NCBI RefSeq assembly: GCF_031085295.1
Contig: NZ_JAVFWO010000003.1
Coordinates: 496,001-560,000, forward strand
Reading direction: 5' to 3'
Length of the DNA: 64,000 nt
DNA from: Microbacterium psychrotolerans
Lineage (GTDB): Bacteria > Actinomycetota > Actinomycetes > Actinomycetales > Microbacteriaceae
Part shown: in pieces, positions 1 through 7,464 of the stretch
Position numbering within the stretch: position 1 is the first letter of the stretch
Layout of the letters: every line of letters begins with the position of its first letter
Notes under the pieces: generated by a model
Told to the model about the DNA's origin: nothing
Databases searched by the model: none
What the model saw: only the letters and a program-made list of their open reading frames with translations
Made by a program: the position numbers and the translations under genes

Positions 1-2507
1 GGGGCGGAGAGTCCCGACTCGGGGTCGCGGCGCATGACCAGGCCGCCGAAGATCGAGCCGAGCGCGCAGACCACGAACGCCATCGTCACCGGCACGTTGG
101 GCTCGGTGGAGCTGAGCTCGTCGGGGTAGATCAGCAGGGGCACGAGCGTCGTGAGGAAGATGAGGCTGCCGTACACGAACCACAGCGTCACCGCGCCGCG
201 GTTGGCGATCGTCTTCTTCGGGTCGCGCGGCGGCTTCAGCATGATGCCGTCGGGCACCGGGTCGAGGAGGATCACGACCACCGGGAAGATCGCGATGAAG
301 AAGTTCAGGAACAGCACCATGATCGGCGTGAGCGGTACGCCGTCGTTGATGCCGAAGATGCTCGCGACGAGGAACAGCAGCACCAGCGAGAACAGCTGCG
401 ACATCTGGAAGCGGACGTAGCTGACGATCTTCTCGTAGATCCCGCGCCCGAGCCGGACGGCGGTGACGAGCGTGCCGAAGTTGTCGTCGACGAGGATCAT
501 CTTCCCCGCCTGCTTCGTGACGTCGCTGCCCGAGCCCATCGCGACGCCGATGTCGGCCTGCTTGAGTGCGGCCGCATCGTTCACGGCGTCACCGGTCATC
601 GCGACGACGGCGCCGTCCTCCTGCATCAGACGGGCGAGGCGCAGCTTGTCCTCGGGGGTGACGCGGCCGAACATGTGCAGACGCGGCAGCGCCGCCTTCA
701 GCTCGTCGTCGCTCATCTCCTGGATCTCGGCGCCGCTCGCCGATCCTTCGCCGAGCCCGAGCTTCGCACCGATCGCAGCGGCGGTGATCGCGTGGTCGCC
801 GGTGATCATGCGGACCTCGATGCCGGCCTCGCGAGCGATGCGCACGGCCTCCTTCGAGGACGGGCGGAGCGGGTCGATGATGCCGACGAGGCCGACGAAC
901 GTCAGATCGGCGATCGCCGCCATCGGGTCCTGCGCCACCGGGGCATCGGGGGCGAACCGGCGGAACGCGAAGGCGAGCACCCGCAGCCCCTGCTCCGAGA
1001 GCGTGCGGTTGGCCTCGAGGATCTCGTCGCGGCGATCTGCGATCGGCACGACGCCCTCCATGGTCGCGACGGAGCTGCAGCGGTCGAGCACCACGTCCGG
1101 GCCGCCCTTGACATAGCCGACGAGCAGTTCGGTGCCGTCGACCGGGATCCGGTGGAACGTCCCCATGAACTTGTACGCCGAGTCGAAGGGCACCTCCGCG
1201 ACCCGCGCGAACGCGCTGCGCGTCAGCTCGGCATCCGCGCCCAGCTTGGCGGCCAGCACGACCAGGGCGGCTTCGGTCGGGTCGCCGATGACGGCGCCGT
1301 CGTCGGACACGGTGGCGTCGCTGCAGAGCGTCAGCCCGAGTGCCAGCTGGGTGAACTGCGGCACCGGCAGACCCGCCGTGTGGCGCACCTCGCCGACCTT
1401 CTCGTAGCCGCTGCCGGCGACCGAGAACCACTCGCCGCGGTAGTACAACGTCTCGACCGTCATCTCGTTCATCGTGAGAGTGCCGGTCTTGTCGGAGTTG
1501 ATCGCGCTGGTGGCACCCAGCGTCTCGACGTCGGTCAGATTCTTGACGACGGCCTTGTGCTCGGCGAGCTGGCGCGAGCCGTACGAGAGCATGGCCTGGA
1601 CGAACGACGGCATGCCGGTCGGGATCGCCGAGATCGCCATCGAGATGCCGAGCAGGATGACCGATGCGATCTCCTGACCGCGCAGCAGGCCCGTCACGAT
1701 GATGATGGCGACGGCGCCCCACGCGATCCAGCCCAGCACTCCCGTGAGCGAGTCGAGCTCACGCTGCAGCGGCGACTTCCCCGGCTTCACGGACGACAGC
1801 ATCGAGGCGATCTGACCCATCTGCGTCTGCATGCCGGTGCCCGTGATGACCACCGTGGCCGTGCCGCGCGTCACCTGGGTGTTCTGGAACACCATGTCGG
1901 TGCGGTCGCCGAGAGCAGTGTCGGGATCGGCGAGGGTTCCGGCATCCTTCGGGATCGGCGCGCTCTCACCCGTGAGCGCCGCCTCCTGCGTCTCGAGCGT
2001 CGCCGAGCGGATGATGCGCCCGTCGGCGGGCACGAGGTCGCCCGCCTCGAGGGTCACGATGTCGCCCGGCACGAGGGTGGTCGCGCCGACCTGCAGCAGG
2101 GTGCCGTCGCGGATGACCTTCGCCTGCGGGATCTGCATCTTCGCCAGGGCGTCGACGGATGCCTTCGCCTTGAGTTCCTGCCGGGTGCCCAGCACGATGT
2201 TCAGCACCACGAGCGCGCCGACGAGGATGCCGACGCTGACCTGATTGATGAAGAGGCTGATGATCGCGACGGCGACCAGCATGACGTTCATGGGGTCGGC
2301 GAGCTGCTGCAGGGCGACCTGCCACGTCGACGGCGGCTTCTCGGCGGCGATCGAGTTGGGACCGTGCTCGGCGAGCCGCTGCGCGGCGTCGGCGGCGGTC
2401 AGCCCGCGGTCGCGATCGCTGCGGAATGCGGCGACGACGGCATCCGGCTCCTGGCTGTACCAGGCGGTCTCCGCGGGCGTTCCGGCGGCGGTCTCCACGG
2501 CGCTCAT
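1..2507 (-). CDS. Cation-transporting P-type ATPase (3' end beyond the window)
   Basis: Integral membrane pump that couples ATP hydrolysis, through a phospho-aspartate, to cation transport. The 835 visible residues show the actuator motif TGES (179-182), an M4 motif IPTGMP (about 295-300), the phosphorylation motif DKTGT (Asp339), and a hinge motif TGDAVNDAAALK near residue 640 where most P2 ATPases have TGDGVNDAPALK. The C-terminal membrane helices run off the left edge. The ATG start lies 6 nt after a TATGTT -10 box with no Shine-Dalgarno sequence, so the mRNA is probably leaderless. The layout is P2/P3-like (Ca, Mg, Na or H), but M4 lacks the usual PEGL and the ion cannot be assigned. Family assignment is secure; substrate is not. 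Confidence 0.93.
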   Translation of the reverse strand, partial: MSAVETAAGTPAETAWYSQEPDAVVAAFRSDRDRGLTAADAAQRLAEHGPNSIAAEKPPSTWQVALQQLADPMNVMLVAVAIISLFINQVSVGILVGALVVLNIVLGTRQELKAKASVDALAKMQIPQAKVIRDGTLLQVGATTLVPGDIVTLEAGDLVPADGRIIRSATLETQEAALTGESAPIPKDAGTLADPDTALGDRTDMVFQNTQVTRGTATVVITGTGMQTQMGQIASMLSSVKPGKSPLQRELDSLTGVLGWIAWGAVAIIIVTGLLRGQEIASVILLGISMAISAIPTGMPSFVQAMLSYGSRQLAEHKAVVKNLTDVETLGATSAINSDKTGTLTMNEMTVETLYYRGEWFSVAGSGYEKVGEVRHTAGLPVPQFTQLALGLTLCSDATVSDDGAVIGDPTEAALVVLAAKLGADAELTRSAFARVAEVPFDSAYKFMGTFHRIPVDGTELLVGYVKGGPDVVLDRCSSVATMEGVVPIADRRDEILEANRTLSEQGLRVLAFAFRRFAPDAPVAQDPMAAIADLTFVGLVGIIDPLRPSSKEAVRIAREAGIEVRMITGDHAITAAAIGAKLGLGEGSASGAEIQEMSDDELKAALPRLHMFGRVTPEDKLRLARLMQEDGAVVAMTGDAVNDAAALKQADIGVAMGSGSDVTKQAGKMILVDDNFGTLVTAVRLGRGIYEKIVSYVRFQMSQLFSLVLLFLVASIFGINDGVPLTPIMVLFLNFFIAIFPVVVILLDPVPDGIMLKPPRDPKKTIANRGAVTLWFVYGSLIFLTTLVPLLIYPDELSSTEPNVPVTMAFVVCALGSIFGGLVMRRDPESGLSA

Positions 2508-2513
2508 GGCTTG

Positions 2514-2519
2514 AACATA
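2514..2519 (-). promoter_or_regulatory. -10 box of a leaderless promoter for the P-type ATPase
   Basis: On the minus strand TATGTT is followed by exactly 6 nt and then the ATG, the actinobacterial leaderless layout (TANNNT-N6-start). No Shine-Dalgarno sequence is present, and no convincing -35 box was found. Confidence 0.45.
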
Positions 2520-2570
2520 CCGCCGTGGTACGGCCGCAGAACAGAGGAATCGACCGGCGCGCCGGGGCGG

Positions 2571-3278
2571 TCAGCCGTCGAGCTGCGCGCGCAGTCGCCG
2601 TGCCAGTTCCGCCGTCGGCATCGCGCGCGGGAAGACCGCGACGACGACCTGGTCGGCGGCAGGATCCACCTCGCCGTCCGGCAGGACGCCGAACCGACGG
2701 CGTGCCTGGTCCAGAGCCGTGCGCAGCACCGACACCGGCACCTTCTTCGGTCCACGGATGAGACGCCGCAGCACGTGGTTGTGGATCGCCGTGACCAGCG
2801 CCGAGAAGCCCACCGCGTCGAGCGGATCGAGGCCCGGCAGCGACGCGCGCAGGTACTCGTCGAACAGCCGCTCGTAGCGGAACACGGTCACGATCTCGCG
2901 GTCGCGGAGCGCGGGCACGCCCCGGACGACCGCATAGCGCCGCCGGGCGAGCTCGGGATCGGCCGCGAAGTGCGCATAGACGAACAGGGATGCCTCGCAC
3001 ACGGCAGCCCACGGGTCCCGGTGCGGTTGCGCCAGGAACTCGCGCAGGCGATCCAGCAGCACCTCATGGTCGGTGAAGACCACGTCGTCCTTGCCGCCGA
3101 ACTGCCGGAAGAACGTCGAGCGCGAGACGCCCGCGGCCTGCGCGATCTGCTCCACGGAGGTCTGGTCGAATCCCTGCTCGGCGAACAGCTCGAGCGCGGC
3201 GGCGACGACGGCCGCGCGGGAGGCGCCCTGAGCGGCTGCGGAACTCGGGGCGGCGGAGGCGGCGGCGGTGTCGGACAT
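2571..3278 (-). CDS. TetR-family transcriptional regulator
   Basis: A 235-residue DNA-binding protein. After a low-complexity Ala/Ser start, residues about 20-66 form the TetR helix-turn-helix, with AALELFAEQGFDQTSVEQIA followed by AGVSRSTFFRQFGGKDDV. The remainder is helical and variable, as expected for a ligand-binding and dimerisation domain. The gene diverges from the FAD/Rieske oxidoreductase gene across a 127-bp intergenic region with two inverted repeats, so local control of that enzyme, and probably of itself, is the simplest reading. A possible -10 box TAGGCT (3293-3288, minus strand) lies 9 nt before the ATG, and there is no clear ribosome binding site. The ligand is unknown. Confidence 0.93.
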   Translation of the reverse strand: MSDTAAASAAPSSAAAQGASRAAVVAAALELFAEQGFDQTSVEQIAQAAGVSRSTFFRQFGGKDDVVFTDHEVLLDRLREFLAQPHRDPWAAVCEASLFVYAHFAADPELARRRYAVVRGVPALRDREIVTVFRYERLFDEYLRASLPGLDPLDAVGFSALVTAIHNHVLRRLIRGPKKVPVSVLRTALDQARRRFGVLPDGEVDPAADQVVVAVFPRAMPTAELARRLRAQLDG

Positions 3279-3343
3279 CTCGGGGAGAGCCTAATGCGCG
3301 GCCCCCGCGTCCGGTGCGGCATCCGTCACGCGTGCGGCGCTGT

Positions 3344-3357
3344 CACTGCGTCCAGTG
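3344..3357. promoter_or_regulatory. Inverted repeat CACTG-N4-CAGTG, possible second operator half
   Basis: A 5-bp perfect inverted repeat with a 4-nt spacer in the intergenic region between the tetR gene and the oxidoreductase gene. It is short enough to occur by chance. It is listed because it lies beside a longer palindrome at 3393-3405 whose core, CACTG/CAC-T-GTG, is similar. Confidence 0.25.
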
Positions 3358-3392
3358 CCTGTCAACCCGGTGGAGGATCCCGCGGCGTGCGG

Positions 3393-3405
3393 CTTCACTG
3401 TGAAG
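3393..3405. promoter_or_regulatory. Perfect 13-bp palindrome next to the oxidoreductase start, likely TetR-type operator
   Basis: CTTCAC-T-GTGAAG is a perfect 6+1+6 inverted repeat ending on the base before the ATG at 3406. TetR-family regulators usually bind such dyads in the intergenic region they share with a divergent target gene. A protein bound here would cover the translation start and probably the transcription start. The sequence is seen directly; the link to the TetR protein is inferred from position. Confidence 0.5.
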
Positions 3406-4989
3406 ATGACGCCGATCTGGAAGCTCGATCCGTTCCGCGTGACCGGCACGCCCTTCGAGCCGGGTCGGCACCGCGAAGTCGTCGTCGTCGGTGCCGGCCT
3501 CACGGGCCTGGCCACCGCCCTCATGCTCGCCCGGCAGGGCCGCGACGTCGCCGTCATCGAAGCGGGTGAGGTCGGCGAGCTCGCGTCGGGCGCCAACACC
3601 GGCAAGCTGTCCCTCCTGCAGGGCTCCACCCTCTCGACGATGCGCCGTCACCATCCGGCGCGCCTGGTGAAGGCGTACGTCGAGGCGAATGCCGACGGAG
3701 CGCAGTGGCTGACGTCCCTGGCCGACGAGCTCGGCGTTCCCTACTCCCGGCGCACGGCCTATTCGTATGCGCAGACCCCGGACGGCGCGGAGACGGTCGC
3801 GGCGGAGCTGGAGGCCGCCCGGGAAGCCGGACTGCCGGTGCGCCGGGTGGAGCCGGATCTGCTCGCGCAGTCGCCGTTCCCGATCGTGGACGCGGTCGCG
3901 CTCGATCGTCAGGTCGCCATCGACCCACAGCAGCTCCTCGCCGCGATGGCGCGGGCGTACCTGGAAGCCGGAGGCGTGCTCCACACCGGGGTCCGCGTGA
4001 CCCACGCGCACATCGTGCCGCATGCCGGCGTCGAGACTTCGGCCGGGTTCGCGGCCGCCGATCAGGTGGTGCTCGCGACCGCGACGCCGATCATCGACCG
4101 CGGCCTGTACTTCGCCAAGACGCGGGGGCTGCGCTCGACCTGCGTTGCCTTCGCCACGGACGACCCGCTGCCCGAGGGGCTGTACCTCTCCGTCGACGGC
4201 GCGACCAAGTCCATCCGATCCATCACTCCCGCGGACGGACCCGCCGGTGCGGCGCAGCTCATCGTCGGCGGCAACGGATTCCCGGTCGGCCGTTCGCCGT
4301 CTCCCCGAACCTGTCGCGACGATCTCGTCGCCTGGACGCAGGAGCACTTCCCGGGCGCCGAGCCGGTCGCGGCGTGGTCGGCCCAGGACTATCAGTCGCA
4401 CGACCTGATCCCGTTCGTCGGGGCGATGCCGCGCGGGCTCGGGAGGGTGCGGTTCGCCACCGGCTATGCGAAGTGGGGACTGTCCAACGCCCCCGCCGCG
4501 GCCCTGCGTATCGTGGCCGAGATCGGCAAGGTGCCGCGGCGCGAGCGACCGGACTGGATGAACGTGATCTCCACCCGCTTCACGGTTCCCGCAGACCTCG
4601 CTCGCGGCGGAGTCGAGAACGTGCGCGTCGGCTGGGAGGCGGCATCCGGCTGGCTGGGAGCGCAGGCCGTGCCGGCGCCCGTCCGCCGGCCCGCCGAGGG
4701 CGACGGCGTGGTCGCGAACCGCGGGGGCCACCCTGTCGGCATCTCCACCGTCGACGGTGTGACGCGCGCCGTGAGCGCGGTGTGCCCGCACCTCGGCGGC
4801 GTGCTGCGCTGGAACGACGCCGAACGGTCATGGGACTGCCCGCTGCACGCCTCGCGCTTCACGGCGAGCGGGGTGCGCATCGAGGGTCCCGCGCTGTGCG
4901 ATCTCACCCGGCTGCCCCGTGTACCGGGCGAGGAGATCGAGGACCCCGACCCCACGGCATCCGCTCATCGGGCGACGTCGGCGCGCTGA
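3406..4989 (+). CDS. FAD-dependent oxidoreductase with C-terminal Rieske [2Fe-2S] domain
   Basis: A fusion of a DAO/DadA-type flavin oxidoreductase with a Rieske ferredoxin domain. Residues 25-34 hold the FAD-binding VVVVGAGLTG motif. The amine/amino-acid oxidase fold runs to about residue 385. Near the C-terminus, C460-x-H462-x15-C478-x2-H481 is a complete Rieske cluster motif, with the typical CPHLGG and CPLHASRF contexts. This family passes electrons between flavin and cluster, but the substrate is unknown. The ATG at 3406 is preferred because family members start close to the FAD motif and an operator-like palindrome abuts it. In-frame GTG codons at 3355, 3370 and 3400 are alternatives, and none has a good Shine-Dalgarno sequence. 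It is divergent from the TetR gene. Confidence 0.9.
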   Translation: MTPIWKLDPFRVTGTPFEPGRHREVVVVGAGLTGLATALMLARQGRDVAVIEAGEVGELASGANTGKLSLLQGSTLSTMRRHHPARLVKAYVEANADGAQWLTSLADELGVPYSRRTAYSYAQTPDGAETVAAELEAAREAGLPVRRVEPDLLAQSPFPIVDAVALDRQVAIDPQQLLAAMARAYLEAGGVLHTGVRVTHAHIVPHAGVETSAGFAAADQVVLATATPIIDRGLYFAKTRGLRSTCVAFATDDPLPEGLYLSVDGATKSIRSITPADGPAGAAQLIVGGNGFPVGRSPSPRTCRDDLVAWTQEHFPGAEPVAAWSAQDYQSHDLIPFVGAMPRGLGRVRFATGYAKWGLSNAPAAALRIVAEIGKVPRRERPDWMNVISTRFTVPADLARGGVENVRVGWEAASGWLGAQAVPAPVRRPAEGDGVVANRGGHPVGISTVDGVTRAVSAVCPHLGGVLRWNDAERSWDCPLHASRFTASGVRIEGPALCDLTRLPRVPGEEIEDPDPTASAHRATSAR

Positions 4990-5073
4990 TTCCCGCGAAG
5001 GCACGTGCGATCGCTCATCCGGTGCGGAACCGAGGGCGCGTCGCTGCGGTCCGAACCGGACGGAGACCGGTAG

Positions 5074-5079
5074 TAGGCT
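5074..5079 (+). promoter_or_regulatory. Possible -10 box (TAGGCT) of the sucCD promoter
   Basis: TAGGCT within GGTAGTAGGCTGGGG lies 81 bp before the sucC start, in the 170-bp gap after the oxidoreductase gene. No good -35 hexamer is visible. The rest of the gap holds nothing else that I can recognise apart from the sucC ribosome binding site. Confidence 0.3.
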
Positions 5080-5160
5080 GGGGGACTGGTCGATATCTCG
5101 ACGTCGAGACGCTTTTCGCGTCGTCCCCACCCCCATTCGCCACCTGCGAAGGAATGCACT

Positions 5161-6324
5161 GTGGATCTGTACGAGTACCAGGCACGTGACCTTTTCGAGA
5201 AGTACGAGGTGCCGGTGCTCGCCGGCATCGTCGCGGACACGCCGGAGGAGGTGCGGGCCGCGGCCGAGAAGATCGGCGGAGTCGTCGTCGTCAAGGCCCA
5301 GGTCAAGACCGGCGGGCGCGGCAAGGCGGGTGGCGTCAAGGTCGCCAAGACCCCCGATGAGGCCTACGAGGCGGCGAAGGCCATCCTCGGCCTCGACATC
5401 AAGGGCCACGTCGTCAAGCGCGTGATGGTCGCCCAGGGCGCGCGCATCGACAAGGAGTACTACTTCTCGGTGCTGCTGGACCGCGCCAACCGCTCCTACC
5501 TGTCGCTGGCCAGCGTCGAGGGCGGCATGGAGATCGAGGAGCTCGCTGTCGAGCGTCCCGAGGCGCTCGCGCGCGTAGCGGTCGACCCGCTGCAGGGCAT
5601 CGACAAGCAGAAGGCCGTCGAGATCGCCGAGGCCGCAGGCTTCGCCCCCGAGCTCGTCGACAAGGTGAGCGATGTCTTCGTCAAGCTCTTCGCCGTCTAC
5701 AAGGGCGAGGACGCGACGCTCGTCGAGGTCAACCCGCTCGTGCTCACCGAGGACGGCGAGGTCATCGCCCTCGACGGCAAGGTCTCGCTCGACGAGAACG
5801 CCGACTTCCGCCACGCCGGGCACGCGCTGCTCGAGGACAAGGCGGCGGCCGACCCGCTCGAGGCGAAGGCGAAGGCCAACGACCTCAACTACGTCAAGCT
5901 CGACGGCGAGGTGGGCGTGATCGGCAACGGCGCCGGCCTGGTGATGTCGACGCTCGACGTCGTCGCCTACGCCGGTGAGAACCACGGCGGCGTGAAGCCC
6001 GCGAACTTCCTCGACATCGGCGGCGGCGCCTCGGCCGAGGTCATGGCCGCAGGCCTGGACGTCATCCTCGGCGACCCGCAGGTCAAGAGCGTGTTCGTCA
6101 ACGTCTTCGGCGGCATCACCGCGTGCGACGCGGTCGCCAAGGGCATCGTCGGCGCGCTCGCGGAGCTCGGATCCAGCGCCTCCAAGCCGCTGGTCGTGCG
6201 CCTCGACGGCAACAAGGTGGAGGAGGGGCGTGCGATCCTCCGCGACGCGAACCACCCCCTCGTGACCCTGGCCGAGACGATGGACGAGGGCGCCGACAAG
6301 GCCGCCGAGCTCGCCAACGCCTGA
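5161..6324 (+). CDS. sucC: Succinyl-CoA synthetase (ADP-forming), beta subunit
   Basis: TCA-cycle enzyme subunit; with SucD it interconverts succinyl-CoA and succinate plus ATP. The 387-residue length is normal for SucC. The N-terminal half is an ATP-grasp domain (start [20 protein letters not shown], then [18 protein letters not shown] near residues 42-59). The C-terminal CoA-ligase domain contains [14 protein letters not shown] and FLDIGGGAS, the latter binding phosphate/CoA. The start is GTG, preceded by a good GAAGGAA ribosome binding site 6-7 nt upstream. It lies 33 bp before sucD in one operon that ends at the terminator at 7280. Confidence 0.98.
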   Translation: MDLYEYQARDLFEKYEVPVLAGIVADTPEEVRAAAEKIGGVVVVKAQVKTGGRGKAGGVKVAKTPDEAYEAAKAILGLDIKGHVVKRVMVAQGARIDKEYYFSVLLDRANRSYLSLASVEGGMEIEELAVERPEALARVAVDPLQGIDKQKAVEIAEAAGFAPELVDKVSDVFVKLFAVYKGEDATLVEVNPLVLTEDGEVIALDGKVSLDENADFRHAGHALLEDKAAADPLEAKAKANDLNYVKLDGEVGVIGNGAGLVMSTLDVVAYAGENHGGVKPANFLDIGGGASAEVMAAGLDVILGDPQVKSVFVNVFGGITACDAVAKGIVGALAELGSSASKPLVVRLDGNKVEEGRAILRDANHPLVTLAETMDEGADKAAELANA

Positions 6325-6357
6325 CGCTTCGACACCGGACAAGGAAACAGCAGAGAA

Positions 6358-7260
6358 ATGTCGATCTTCCTCAACAAGGACTCCAAGGTCATCGTCCAGG
6401 GCATCACCGGCGGCGAGGGCACTAAGCACACCGCCCTCATGCTCAAGGCCGGCACGCAGGTCGTCGGCGGCGTGAACGCCCGCAAGGCCGGCACCACGGT
6501 GCTCCACACCGACGCCGACGGCACCCCCGTCGAGCTGCCCGTTTTCGCGTCGGTCGAAGAGGCCATCGCCGCCACCGGCGCCGACGTCTCCATCGCGTTC
6601 GTGCCCCCGGCGTTCACGAAGGACGCCATGGTCGAGGCCATCGACGCCGAGATCCCGCTCCTCGTCGTGATCACCGAGGGCGTGCCCGTCGGCGACACCG
6701 CCGAGGCGTGGGCCTACGCGCAGTCGAAGGGGAACAAGACCCGCATCATCGGCCCGAACTGCCCCGGCATCATCACGCCGGGCGAGTCGCTGGTCGGCAT
6801 CACGCCCGCCAACATCACCGGCAAGGGGCCGATCGGCCTCGTGTCGAAGTCGGGCACCCTGACCTACCAGATGATGTACGAGCTCCGCGAGATCGGCTTC
6901 TCGACGGCCATCGGCATCGGCGGCGACCCGATCATCGGCACCACGCACATCGACGCGCTCGCGGCGTTCGAAGCGGACCCCGAGACCAAGGCCATCGTCA
7001 TGATCGGCGAGATCGGGGGCGACGCCGAGGAGCGTGCGGCCGACTTCATCAAGGCGAACGTGACCAAGCCGGTCGTCGGCTACGTCGCCGGCTTCACCGC
7101 TCCCGAGGGCAAGACCATGGGCCACGCCGGCGCCATCGTCTCGGGCTCGGCGGGCACGGCCCAGGCCAAGAAGGAGGCCCTCGAGGCCGCCGGCGTCAAG
7201 GTCGGCAAGACGCCGTCCGAGACGGCCGCGCTGATGCGCGAGATCATCGCCTCGCTCTGA
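6358..7260 (+). CDS. sucD: Succinyl-CoA synthetase, alpha subunit
   Basis: Cytoplasmic TCA-cycle enzyme subunit that binds CoA and carries the phosphohistidine. The 300-residue length is typical. The N-terminal Rossmann-like CoA-binding domain shows [19 protein letters not shown]. The second domain holds [12 protein letters not shown] and the active-site segment [15 protein letters not shown], in which His256 is the expected phosphorylated histidine. It follows sucC by 33 bp with an AAGGAA ribosome binding site and is closed by a strong terminator. Confidence 0.98.
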   Translation: MSIFLNKDSKVIVQGITGGEGTKHTALMLKAGTQVVGGVNARKAGTTVLHTDADGTPVELPVFASVEEAIAATGADVSIAFVPPAFTKDAMVEAIDAEIPLLVVITEGVPVGDTAEAWAYAQSKGNKTRIIGPNCPGIITPGESLVGITPANITGKGPIGLVSKSGTLTYQMMYELREIGFSTAIGIGGDPIIGTTHIDALAAFEADPETKAIVMIGEIGGDAEERAADFIKANVTKPVVGYVAGFTAPEGKTMGHAGAIVSGSAGTAQAKKEALEAAGVKVGKTPSETAALMREIIASL

Positions 7261-7279
7261 TTTCCCGCGTCATCAGGAC

Positions 7280-7307
7280 AGAAGGCCCCGCTTCGGCGGG
7301 GCCTTCT
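7280..7307 (+). terminator. Rho-independent terminator of sucCD
   Basis: A perfect 12-bp GC-rich stem (AGAAGGCCCCGC paired with GCGGGGCCTTCT) closes a TTCG tetraloop and is followed by a pyrimidine run, CTTCTTTC. It starts 20 bp after the sucD stop and insulates the giant gene that follows. Confidence 0.9.
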
Positions 7308-7326
7308 CTTCTTTCGCCGGCGATGT

Positions 7327-7342
7327 ATTCCGGAACCGGAAT
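7327..7342. promoter_or_regulatory. Palindrome ATTCCGG-AA-CCGGAAT upstream of the giant surface-protein gene
   Basis: A perfect 7+2+7 inverted repeat, 13 bp upstream of a plausible -35 box and 123 bp before the preferred start codon of the giant gene. The position suits an activator or an upstream repressor site. No regulator is encoded next to it. Confidence 0.4.
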
Positions 7343-7354
7343 CCGACTCTTCTC

Positions 7355-7383
7355 TTGTGGATGTCGTTTCGAGCAGTTACATT
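7355..7383 (+). promoter_or_regulatory. Putative sigma-70-type promoter of the giant gene
   Basis: TTGTGG (7355-7360) and TACATT (7378-7383) are separated by 17 nt, giving three and four matches to the consensus -35 and -10 hexamers. The start point would be near 7390, leaving a leader of about 75 nt before the ATG at 7465. This is the least GC-rich stretch of the intergenic region. Confidence 0.4.
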
Positions 7384-7464
7384 CCCTCTCGGATGCGCAC
7401 CGGGTTGTCTGGCGGTGCGTAAGGGGTGGGGATTTCTGTAGCACGAATGGGCAGAAGGGGCCCC

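Noticed and set aside
675..3569. Long plus-strand frame across the P-type ATPase and TetR genes
   Set aside because: Runs antisense to two clearly recognisable genes, and its composition (Arg, His, Asp, Gly) is that of a shadow frame.
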